64,000 bases of DNA from Anammoximicrobium sp964645045 (GTDB taxonomy: Bacteria > Planctomycetota > Planctomycetia > Pirellulales > Pirellulaceae). The position numbers and the translations under genes were made by a program. The notes beneath the pieces are model-generated. The model saw only the letters and a program-made list of their open reading frames with translations, was not told the origin of the DNA and did no database searches. The stretch covers positions 1 through 64,000 of the forward strand of contig CAZXYZ010000006.1 of assembly GCA_964645045.1 (NCBI GenBank). The letters run 5' to 3'. Below are positions 17,732 through 25,014 of this stretch, in pieces; within the stretch, counting starts at the first letter, position 1, and each line of letters opens with the position of its first letter.

Positions 17732-18694
17732 ATGCGTAACAAGGAGCCCCAACATCCGCGGGGACGCGGGCGCGATGCCAGGCGGCGGACGACGCAATTG
17801 AGCCCGCCCTGGCGCAAACCGTTTCAATTCGGCCGGGCGACGCTGGTCCACGCGGATTGCTTCGACTGGCTGGAACGGCAGAACGACAACAGCATTCACG
17901 CGGTGGTGACGGATCCGCCCTACGGTCTCCACGAATACACGCCGGAGCAGCAGGCCAAGCTCCGCACGGGCAAGGGCGGCGTCTGGCGGATTCCGCCTTC
18001 GTTCGACGGTCGCGCACGCTCTCCGCTCCCCCGATTCACAACATTGACGCCGGAGCAACTCGAATCGGTACAGTCTTTCTTCGTCGCTTGGGCCGGTCTC
18101 TTGATTCCCAAACTCGTGCCCGGTGCCCACGTTGTCGTCGCCGCAAATCCGCTGGTGTCCTATCTGGTTTCGGGAGCCCTCGCCGACGCGGGCCTGGAAC
18201 GGCGCGGCGAAATCATCCGTCTGACCATGACCATGCGGGGCGGCGACCGTCCCAAGGCTGCCCACACCGAGTTTCCGGAGGTCAGCGTCATGCCGCGTTC
18301 GATGTGGGAGCCGTGGCTGGTGTACCGCAAGCCGATCGAAGGCCGAGTACAAGACAACCTGCGAAAATGGGGTACCGGAGGGTTCCGCCGTCCAACGCGG
18401 GACAAGCCCTTTGGAGACGTCATCCCTTCGTCGCCGACGCGCAAGTCGGAACGCGATCTCGCGCCGCACCCTAGCCTAAAGCCGCAGGCATTCCTTCGCC
18501 AGATCGTGCGGGCCGTGTTGCCGTTGGGAAAGGGCGTCGTTGTCGACCCTTTTGCGGGAGCCGGATCGACCTTGGCGGCAGCGGAGGCCGTGGGATACGA
18601 GTCCGTCGGCGTGGAGAAAGATGAACTCTTCTTCGAGATGGCCTGCAAGGCGATACCCAAGTTGGCCCGCCTCAGAGTCAACGGAGAGGTGTGA
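17732..18694 (+). CDS. Site-specific DNA methyltransferase (N6-adenine / N4-cytosine type), orphan
   Basis: 320 residues; GAGGA lies just before ATG 17732. Catalytic motif IV TDPPYGL at about 69-75 precedes the AdoMet-binding motif I DPFAGAGSTLAAAEAVGYESVGVEKD near the C-terminus, the order of beta-class amino methyltransferases. HPSLKPQAFLRQIVRAVLP is the usual motif just before motif I. A central segment (about 90-260) would hold the target-recognition region. No restriction endonuclease, specificity subunit or phage gene is adjacent, so it is a solitary methylase. The position downstream of a sugar porter is odd and may reflect insertion. Sequence specificity cannot be read from the protein. 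Confidence 0.9.
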   Translation: MRNKEPQHPRGRGRDARRRTTQLSPPWRKPFQFGRATLVHADCFDWLERQNDNSIHAVVTDPPYGLHEYTPEQQAKLRTGKGGVWRIPPSFDGRARSPLPRFTTLTPEQLESVQSFFVAWAGLLIPKLVPGAHVVVAANPLVSYLVSGALADAGLERRGEIIRLTMTMRGGDRPKAAHTEFPEVSVMPRSMWEPWLVYRKPIEGRVQDNLRKWGTGGFRRPTRDKPFGDVIPSSPTRKSERDLAPHPSLKPQAFLRQIVRAVLPLGKGVVVDPFAGAGSTLAAAEAVGYESVGVEKDELFFEMACKAIPKLARLRVNGEV

Positions 18695-18717
18695 CGCAAT
18701 GGTTGGCGGCACCTAAA

Positions 18718-18815
18718 GGGCTCAGACGTACAGAATTCAATTTTGCCGGGGAAATGCGGTAGCCCAAGTGCCGACGTCCAATTCCGGCAAAATTGAATTC
18801 TGTACGTCTGAGCCC
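18718..18815. terminator. 32-bp perfect inverted repeat between convergent genes
   Basis: The left arm 18718-18749 and right arm 18784-18815 are exact complements (core GACGTACAGAATTCAATTTT), with a 34-base loop. It lies 24 bases after the methyltransferase stop and about 20 bases after the stop of the convergent dehydrogenase gene, a typical bidirectional terminator position. The length and perfection are also compatible with a palindromic mobile element. Confidence 0.75.
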
Positions 18816-18836
18816 GGCCTGCGGTCTGAACCTGGC

Positions 18837-19898
18837 TTAACAGTCCACCGCCACTTTCACCACACCTTGACGGTACTCGGCGTTGGCGGCAAAGGCTTCG
18901 GGGGCTTCCGCCAGTGGGTAGTGGTGAGAGACCAGGGCCGGCAAATCGATCTGGCCTTGCTCGACCAACCGCATCGCACGCGGATAGCTGTGCTTCATAC
19001 GGCGGACCATGCGGATCGTCAAGCCTTTGCGGCGCAGGGTCGAATGCTTGAGCACGAAACGGTCGGCCTCGTCAATGCCAACGGCGATCAGGCGGCCGCC
19101 GGGGGCCAAGATCTCGGCGGCTTGCTGCAACGCCTCGCCGCCGGACGCAGCTTCAAACGCCACGTCCACACCGCGGCCATGAGTGGCGTCGAGGACCGCT
19201 TGGACGACGTTTGTGTCCCGGGTGCAGAACGCCGTCGAGGGCCCGAATTGTCCCGCCAAGCGGACTCGCCACGGCAAATGATCGGCTGCGAAGGCCGGTC
19301 CGGCGCCGGCCGCTGCCGCTAGTCGGAGCAGGCACAATCCGATGGGGCCGGCACCGATCACGGCCACGCTTTCACCCAGGCGGACCTTGGCCAGGTCCAG
19401 CGAGTGAATGGCGACGCCGAGCGGCTCCAGCATCATCGCCGTCGTAGCATCCATGCCGCCGAGCACTGGAAAACAGGTGTCCGCCGGCACGTGCATCCAC
19501 GGACGCAGAGCGCCTTGGTGCGGAAACAGCCCACAAAAGACGATCTGCGGGCACAAGTTCGGATCGCCACGCAGGCACCATTCGCAGCGGCCGCACGGCT
19601 GTGCCGGATCGACGGCCACCCGCGTGCCGGGTGACAGAGGTAGCCCGTGGCCATCCCGGGGATCCGCGCCGGTCTGTTCCACGATCCCGGCAAACTCGTG
19701 TCCCAGAATCAAGGGCGCGGCCAATTGCGTGTCGCCGATGCGGGCATGGCGGTACGTGTGCAGATCCGAACCGCAAATGCCCACGACCTCGACGCGCAGC
19801 AGCACGTGCCCCGGTGGCGGGACGCCAGGGTGTGGGATGTCTTCGATCCGCAAGTCGCGTGGACCGTGTAATTGTGCGGCGGGAATCATGTTCGCCAT
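18837..19898 (-). CDS. Zinc-dependent MDR dehydrogenase (sorbitol/threonine dehydrogenase-like)
   Basis: About 353 residues from ATG 19898 (MANMIPAAQLHG). A GTG at 19949 would add 17 residues; neither start has a convincing ribosome site, so the start is uncertain. Medium-chain dehydrogenase features: catalytic-zinc Cys in VVGICGSDLHT, GHEFAGIV, structural-zinc cysteines in PCGRCEWCLRGDPNLCP, EPLGVAIHS and the NAD(P)-binding VAVIGAGPIGLCLLRLAAAAG. It probably oxidises a polyol or sugar alcohol (family knowledge); substrate unknown. It lies downstream of araA in the same direction, with a large hairpin element between them, so it may be part of the pentose operon or separately expressed. Confidence 0.88.
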   Translation of the reverse strand: MANMIPAAQLHGPRDLRIEDIPHPGVPPPGHVLLRVEVVGICGSDLHTYRHARIGDTQLAAPLILGHEFAGIVEQTGADPRDGHGLPLSPGTRVAVDPAQPCGRCEWCLRGDPNLCPQIVFCGLFPHQGALRPWMHVPADTCFPVLGGMDATTAMMLEPLGVAIHSLDLAKVRLGESVAVIGAGPIGLCLLRLAAAAGAGPAFAADHLPWRVRLAGQFGPSTAFCTRDTNVVQAVLDATHGRGVDVAFEAASGGEALQQAAEILAPGGRLIAVGIDEADRFVLKHSTLRRKGLTIRMVRRMKHSYPRAMRLVEQGQIDLPALVSHHYPLAEAPEAFAANAEYRQGVVKVAVDC

Positions 19899-19961
19899 TC
19901 GGGTTTCGTCATTCGAGTGAATCGGAGCGTCAGGCGTTGGGATGCGCACTCCTCGCGTTTC

Positions 19962-20140
19962 CGTTTAACGGCAAGCCGAAGGAGCCCGCTGAAATGCTAG
20001 CAAAAACAGACGTGGGGTTAGCTTCCAGCTTGCCAGCGTTGTGCATTTTCAATTTCCACGTTTCCTGGACTACGTATTTGGCAAGCTGGAAGCTTACCCC
20101 ACGACTATTTCAGCGGTCTCCTTCGGCTTGCCGTTAAACG
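19962..20140. repeat. ~180-bp palindromic element between araA and the dehydrogenase gene
   Basis: The outer arms 19962-19984 and 20118-20140 are exact 23-bp complements (CGTTTAACGGCAAGCCGAAG core). The complementarity continues imperfectly inward through CCGCTGAAAT/ATTTCAGCGG to CGTGGGGTTAGCTTCCAGC and its partner GGCAAGCTGGAAGCTTACCC. The inner text is related to the repeat at 4281-4340. No transposase is present; it may be a MITE-like or REP-like element and may attenuate transcription from araA. Confidence 0.85.
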
Positions 20141-20156
20141 AGGTTGGCCGCTCTCG

Positions 20157-21671
20157 CTAGCCTTTCAGCCCGTTGGCCAGGAAGTAATACGCTTCGTTCC
20201 AGCGCAGTTCTTTTTTGAATTCGGACAAACGCGTGTCGCGGCCGATCAGCAGGAACTCGATGCCGGCCATCTCCGCAAAATCCTCCAGGTGCTCGGCGGT
20301 CAGCGACTGGCTGAAACCCGTATGATGCGCTCCGCCCGCCAGGATCCAGGCGGCCGCCGCGGTCTTCAAGTCGGGCAGCGGGACCCACAGGGCGCGCGCT
20401 ACCGGCAGCTTGGGCAGCGGCTGCACCGGCGGGATCACGTCCACTTCGTTGACCAGCAGCCGGAAACGGCTGCCCAGATCGAGAATCGAGGCGTTCAGGG
20501 CCGGCCCGGCCGCCGCGTTGAACACGAGCCGGACAGGATCCTCTTTGCCGCCGATCCCCAGCGGGTGAATCTCCAGCGACGGCCGGCCAGCGGCGATCGA
20601 CGAGCAGACCTCCAACATGTGGGCGCCCAGCACTTTCATCCCGCCGGGGTCCAGATGGTAGGTGTAATCCTCCATGAACGACGTGCCGCCCGGCAGTCCG
20701 GCCGCCATGACCTTCATGGCCCGGACCAACGCCGCCGTCTTCCAGTCGCCTTCGGCCCCGAACCCGTAGCCGTCGGCCATCAGCCGCTGGACGGCCAATC
20801 CGGGCAGTTGGCGCAGGCCGTGGAGGTTCTCAAACGTGTCGGTGAACGCTTTGAAATTGCCCGCCCGTAGAAAGGCCCGCAAGCCCGCTTCGATCCGGGC
20901 GGCTTCGCGCAGCGCCGGGCGAGCGTCGCCGCCGGGACGCAACGAGGGGGCGACGTCATACTCGGCATCATACGCATCCATCAGCTGGTCGATGTCGCCG
21001 GCCGTCACGCCGTCGATATGTCCGACGACGTCGCCCACGCCGTAGCCGTTGACCGAATAGCCCAAGCGGAGCTGCGCTTCGACCTTGTCGCCCTCGGTCA
21101 CCGCCACTTCGCGCATGTTGTCGCCGAAACGCGCAACCTTCGCGCCTTGAGCGTCGTGCCAGGCACAGGCCGCCCGCGCCCAGACTCCCAGACGCTCCAC
21201 CACCTCGGGGTCCTGCCAATGCCCGACGACGACTTTGCGCGCCAGCCGCATCCGGCTGCAGATAAAGCCGAACTCGCGGCAGCCGTGCGCCGATTGGTTC
21301 AGGTTCATAAAGTCCATGTCGATGGCGGACCAGGGGATGTCGCGGTTGAATTGGGTGTGCAGGTGCGCCAACGGCTTGGTCAGCGTCCGCAAGCCCGCAA
21401 TCCACATCTTGGCCGGCGAAAACGTGTGCATCCAGGCGATCAGGCCGATGCAGTTCTTGGCTTGATTGGCCTCCAGGCAGATGTCGGTGATCCCCTGCGG
21501 CGTCGTCAGGACCGGCTTGAAGACCACTTTCACCGGGATCTCGGCCGAGTCCGCCAGCGACTTGGCAATGATCTGGGAATGCTCGGCGACTTTTTTCAGA
21601 GTCTCGTCGCCGTACAAATGCTGGCTGCCGGTCACAAACCAGACTTCGAGTTGCTTGAGGTCGATAGACAT
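20157..21671 (-). CDS. araA: L-arabinose isomerase
   Basis: 504 residues from ATG 21671, preferred over an ATG four codons upstream because GGAGAACGTC precedes it. It converts L-arabinose to L-ribulose in the cytoplasm, with Mn2+. Family hallmarks: EVWFVTGSQHLYG at the N-terminus, LIAWMHTFSPAKMWI, LAHLHTQFNRDIPW, MDFMNLNQSAHGCREFG, GYGFGAEGDWKTAALVRAMK (including the catalytic Glu region) and FMEDYTYHL. Length is normal (about 500). It is the third enzyme gene of the araB-araD-x-araA cluster; 41 bases separate it from the preceding PD-(D/E)XK-like gene. No AraR/AraC regulator is visible in the window. Confidence 0.97.
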   Translation of the reverse strand: MSIDLKQLEVWFVTGSQHLYGDETLKKVAEHSQIIAKSLADSAEIPVKVVFKPVLTTPQGITDICLEANQAKNCIGLIAWMHTFSPAKMWIAGLRTLTKPLAHLHTQFNRDIPWSAIDMDFMNLNQSAHGCREFGFICSRMRLARKVVVGHWQDPEVVERLGVWARAACAWHDAQGAKVARFGDNMREVAVTEGDKVEAQLRLGYSVNGYGVGDVVGHIDGVTAGDIDQLMDAYDAEYDVAPSLRPGGDARPALREAARIEAGLRAFLRAGNFKAFTDTFENLHGLRQLPGLAVQRLMADGYGFGAEGDWKTAALVRAMKVMAAGLPGGTSFMEDYTYHLDPGGMKVLGAHMLEVCSSIAAGRPSLEIHPLGIGGKEDPVRLVFNAAAGPALNASILDLGSRFRLLVNEVDVIPPVQPLPKLPVARALWVPLPDLKTAAAAWILAGGAHHTGFSQSLTAEHLEDFAEMAGIEFLLIGRDTRLSEFKKELRWNEAYYFLANGLKG

Positions 21672-21712
21672 GACGTTCTCCATTCAGCGGGGGGGATATT
21701 GATGTTGTGTTC

Positions 21713-22273
21713 TCAATCGATAACTTGTCCACTTCGCCAGAGCCAGGCCCAGACAGCGACATGGGTGATTCCGTCTCTCTTACGCCAAGAGAATGGGCGA
21801 CATTCGCGATACGCCAGATGCTCCGGATGTAACGAGTCGATATTCCGCAGCACTTGTCCGCGTCTAGGCGGCGACGCGTCAAAAGCGTCGAAATCCAAGA
21901 ACCCAAATAGCAAAAAGTACCGTTCCGCGTCTTGGGGAGCGTGACGCAGTTTGTCGATATCTTCGTTCCATCGAGTCAATTCTTCCGACGGCTTGTTGAC
22001 CCAGCCGCTGGCACATCGGCAGGTTTTCAACTCCATCCATGCAAATAGCTTGCTGGCCGATCCCACCCAGATATCGCATTCAGCCCGGCCTCGTGCGTCA
22101 ACGGATCGATAGGCTCTTTCAGCGCACACAACATGGTGCAGGGGCTTTAGTGCAGCAAAAATACTGCAACGAATCTGTTCTTCCTTTGGTAATCTTTCGT
22201 TGGGATCAGATGATGCCACTGTCTCCAGGTCGGAAAAGACTTCGCGAATCATGCTCCGCAGATCAATTAGCAC
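21713..22273 (-). CDS. Hypothetical protein, possible PD-(D/E)XK nuclease-like fold
   Basis: 186 residues. The GTG start at 22273 is supported by CGGAGGATAAC just before it. Between the araD stop (21-base gap) and araA start (41-base gap) it appears co-transcribed with arabinose genes. The segment RGRAECDIWVG followed by FAWMELKTCRC looks like the D/E-x(n)-ExK core of restriction-endonuclease-like folds. The N-terminal EEQIRCSIFAALKPLHHVVCAERAY region fits the helix and first strand that usually precede it. No signal peptide or membrane helix. Base composition is lower in GC than araD and araA, suggesting a later arrival. I do not recognise a named family; nuclease activity is inference. Confidence 0.7.
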   Translation of the reverse strand: MLIDLRSMIREVFSDLETVASSDPNERLPKEEQIRCSIFAALKPLHHVVCAERAYRSVDARGRAECDIWVGSASKLFAWMELKTCRCASGWVNKPSEELTRWNEDIDKLRHAPQDAERYFLLFGFLDFDAFDASPPRRGQVLRNIDSLHPEHLAYRECRPFSWRKRDGITHVAVWAWLWRSGQVID

Positions 22274-22294
22274 GTTATCCTCCGGGGTTCCCGT

Positions 22295-22984
22295 CTATTT
22301 CTGCCCGTAGTACGCATTTGGACCGTGTTTGCGCTGATAGTGCTTGTCCAGCACATACTCTTCCAGCAGCGGGGCCTGCGGGTTCAGGAACCAGGTGCCC
22401 AAAGCCATCTCGGCGACGGCCTCCAAGGCCACGGAGTTTTTCAGTGACTCCGCCGCATCCTTACCCCACGTGAACGGCGCGTGGCCGGCGACCAGGACCG
22501 CTGGCATGGCTCGGGGGTCCAGGCCGACAAACCGCTCGACGATCACCTGGCCCGTGTTACCTTCGTAGTCCGCCTCGACTTCGGCCGCCGTCAGCGGACG
22601 GGTGACGGGCACGGCGCCGAAGAAATGGTCGGCGTGCGTCGTGCCCAGGCACGGGATCTCCCGCCGAGCCTGGGCGAACATGGTGGCATGGCGGCTATGC
22701 GTGTGGGTGATCCCGCCGACGCCGCCAAAATGCCGGTACAACAGCACGTGAGTGGGCGTGTCGGACGAGGGACGCAGGTCGCCTTCGAGCACCCGGCCGT
22801 CCAAGTCCACGACGACCATGTCCGCCAGCCGCAGCCGTTCGTAAGGCACGCCGCTGGGCTTGATGACCACGCGGTCCCGGTCCGGGTTGATGCCGCTGAC
22901 ATTACCCCACGTGAGCGTCACCAGTCCGCAAGCGGCCAAATCGACGTTGGCCTGACAAACCTGGTCCTTCAACTTCTCCAGCAT
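22295..22984 (-). CDS. araD: L-ribulose-5-phosphate 4-epimerase
   Basis: 229 residues, the family's usual length. Converts L-ribulose 5-phosphate to D-xylulose 5-phosphate with Zn2+. Visible are the substrate-binding LTWGNVSG and KPSGVPYERL, the metal-ligand ITHTHSRHATMFAQ and THADHF region, and the terminal HYQRKHGPNAYYGQK. AAGGAATAGGACAGCC precedes ATG 22984. It is followed at 21 bases by the PD-(D/E)XK-like gene and preceded by araB with a 140-base gap that contains a small hairpin. Confidence 0.97.
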   Translation of the reverse strand: MLEKLKDQVCQANVDLAACGLVTLTWGNVSGINPDRDRVVIKPSGVPYERLRLADMVVVDLDGRVLEGDLRPSSDTPTHVLLYRHFGGVGGITHTHSRHATMFAQARREIPCLGTTHADHFFGAVPVTRPLTAAEVEADYEGNTGQVIVERFVGLDPRAMPAVLVAGHAPFTWGKDAAESLKNSVALEAVAEMALGTWFLNPQAPLLEEYVLDKHYQRKHGPNAYYGQK

Positions 22985-23043
22985 GGCTGTCCTATTCCTT
23001 GCCTCTGTGTTGTGCGCGGATCTCCCGACCCCGCACCGTCCCA

Positions 23044-23079
23044 GACCGCAGGTCTCCCTTGTCCTGGAGACCTACGGTC
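23044..23079. terminator. Hairpin in the araB-araD gap
   Basis: GACCGCAGGTCTCC (23044-23057) and GGAGACCTACGGTC (23066-23079) pair with one mismatch around an 8-base loop. It lies in the 140-base gap between araB and araD and could attenuate or stabilise the operon transcript. No T-tract follows on the minus strand. Confidence 0.5.
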
Positions 23080-23124
23080 GGACGTTTCGGCGAGGTCAGG
23101 AGACCTGCGCCGAACACTCATTGG

Positions 23125-24828
23125 TCACTCTTTTTCTCGCCGGACGCGATTGCGGATGGCGATCAGGTCCTTCATCACGCGGTCCAACGATTCCTGCTTG
23201 CCCGTCGCGGCGAACGCATCGTGCAGTCGCCGGTACAGCGGGTACAACTCGGCGTAGACTTGCGCGTGTTTCTTGATCGGCTGGTACACCGTTTCCTTGA
23301 CGCCGGTCATCTTCCGTTGCGCCTGTTCGACCTTTTTGTAAGCCCCGCCGACCACGGCCCCGAAGATCGCGGCGCCCAGGGCGCACGTCTGCGGCGAGCG
23401 GCTGATCTTCATCGGCCGGTTGCAGACATCGGCGTAAATCTGCATCACAAACGGGTTCTTCTCGGCGATACCACCACAGTTGACCACTTCCTTGACTTTG
23501 ACGCCGTATTCCTCGAACCGGTTGATGATCGTCAAAGCGCCGAATGCCGTGGCTTCGACCAGCGTCCGATAGACTTCCGCAGCCGATGTGTGCAAGGTCT
23601 GCCCGATCAACAGGCCGCTCAGCAGCGGGTCGACCAGGATCGTGCGATTGCCGTTGTTCCAATCCAGCGCCAGCAAGCCGCTCTCGCCCGGTGCCAGCCG
23701 TTCGGCTTCGCGCGTCAGATTCACGTGCGGATCGCCCTTGGCCGTGTACTTGTCCGGCGTCAGATAGCTGACGAACCAATTGAAGATATCGCCGACCGCC
23801 GACTGGCCGGCTTCCAGTCCGTACATGCCTGGCAGGATGGACCCCGGCACGATGCCGCACAGTCCCGGGACGTCGGGCAGCGGCTTGTCCTGCGGCGCGA
23901 CCATCATGTCGCACGTGCTGGTGCCGATGATCTTGACCAACGTTCCCGGCTTGATTCCCGCACCCACGGCGCCCATGTGGGCGTCAAACGCGCCCACGGC
24001 CACCGGGACGCCCGCCGGCAGGCCGACCTTCTTGGCCGCCTCGGCGGTCAACCCGCCCGCCTGCTGGTCGGCCGGGACGGCCCGGTCTGCATATCGCTGG
24101 CGGACTTTGACCAGGTCGGGATCTAACGAAGCCAAGAACGACTCGCTGGGCAGCCCGCTCCACAGGTCGCCGTACATCGCCTTGTGGCCTGCCGCGCACA
24201 CGCCTCGCCGCAGGGTCTGCGGGTTCGTGTCGCCCGTGATGAACGCCGGAATAAAATCGGCTAATTCCACCCAAGCGTAGGCGGCGGCAAACACCTTGGG
24301 AGCCGAACGTTTGCAGTGCAGAATCTTGGACCAGTACCATTCGCTGGAATAGGTCCCGCCGCATTTGCTCAGGTAATGGTCCGCGTGCTCCGCCGCTTTG
24401 GCTGTAATCTCGGCCGCCTCGGCGTGCCCCGTGTGGTCCTTCCACAGCCAGGCATGGGCCGCCAATTCCTTGCGAAACTCCGGCTGCATCGCGATCGGCA
24501 TCCCCGCCTGATCCACCGGGATCGGCGTCGAACCCGTCGTATCGACGCCGATGCCGATCACCCGGTCCGGGCTGAATCCCGGATCTTTCTTCGCCGCAGC
24601 GACGGCCCGCTTGACGGAAACGTAGAATCCCTCGATGTAGTCGGCCGGGTTCTGACGGGCCAAGTTAGGATCCTTGGCGTCCAGCAGGATGCCTGCCTCG
24701 CCGCTGGGATAGTTGTAGACGTGGGTTCCGACCTCGGCCCCGTCCGCCACATCCACGACCAGCGCCCGCACGCTGTTGGTCCCGTAATCCACCCCGATGG
24801 AAAACCGTCGTTCCGCAGAACTGGCCAT
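23125..24828 (-). CDS. araB: Ribulokinase (FGGY family)
   Basis: 567 residues from ATG 24828 (AAAGGGTG before it). The open frame extends far upstream, but that extension overlaps the antisense of the ABC-F gene and is not protein-like. Phosphorylates L-ribulose to L-ribulose 5-phosphate with ATP. FGGY features: FSIGVDYGTNSVRALVVD (phosphate 1 loop), VIGIGVDTTGSTPIPVD, GAFDAHMGAVGAGI (catalytic Asp), IIGTSTCDM and VVNCGGIAEKNPFVMQIYADV (adenosine motif). Length matches AraB (about 565). First gene of the araB-araD-x-araA cluster; divergent from the ABC-F gene, so its promoter is in 24829-25014. Confidence 0.96.
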   Translation of the reverse strand: MASSAERRFSIGVDYGTNSVRALVVDVADGAEVGTHVYNYPSGEAGILLDAKDPNLARQNPADYIEGFYVSVKRAVAAAKKDPGFSPDRVIGIGVDTTGSTPIPVDQAGMPIAMQPEFRKELAAHAWLWKDHTGHAEAAEITAKAAEHADHYLSKCGGTYSSEWYWSKILHCKRSAPKVFAAAYAWVELADFIPAFITGDTNPQTLRRGVCAAGHKAMYGDLWSGLPSESFLASLDPDLVKVRQRYADRAVPADQQAGGLTAEAAKKVGLPAGVPVAVGAFDAHMGAVGAGIKPGTLVKIIGTSTCDMMVAPQDKPLPDVPGLCGIVPGSILPGMYGLEAGQSAVGDIFNWFVSYLTPDKYTAKGDPHVNLTREAERLAPGESGLLALDWNNGNRTILVDPLLSGLLIGQTLHTSAAEVYRTLVEATAFGALTIINRFEEYGVKVKEVVNCGGIAEKNPFVMQIYADVCNRPMKISRSPQTCALGAAIFGAVVGGAYKKVEQAQRKMTGVKETVYQPIKKHAQVYAELYPLYRRLHDAFAATGKQESLDRVMKDLIAIRNRVRREKE

Positions 24829-25014
24829 GCACCGCACCCTTTGCACTAGGATTTGCCAAAACCGTTCTCTCCCACCGCGTATCAACAAGCTACCCGATAG
24901 CCGGCGGCGTTGGCAAGGCACGGGGAGGAAAGAAAGGGAGACGCCCGCGGATTCGCCCGCCCTTCCCACGCGGGGAAGATCGCTGGTACAATCGCCACCC
25001 GTCAAGGAGCAGTT

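Noticed and set aside
16370..18469. A 699-codon minus-strand frame
   Set aside because: Antisense to the sugar porter, propeller and methyltransferase genes, all with clear motifs.
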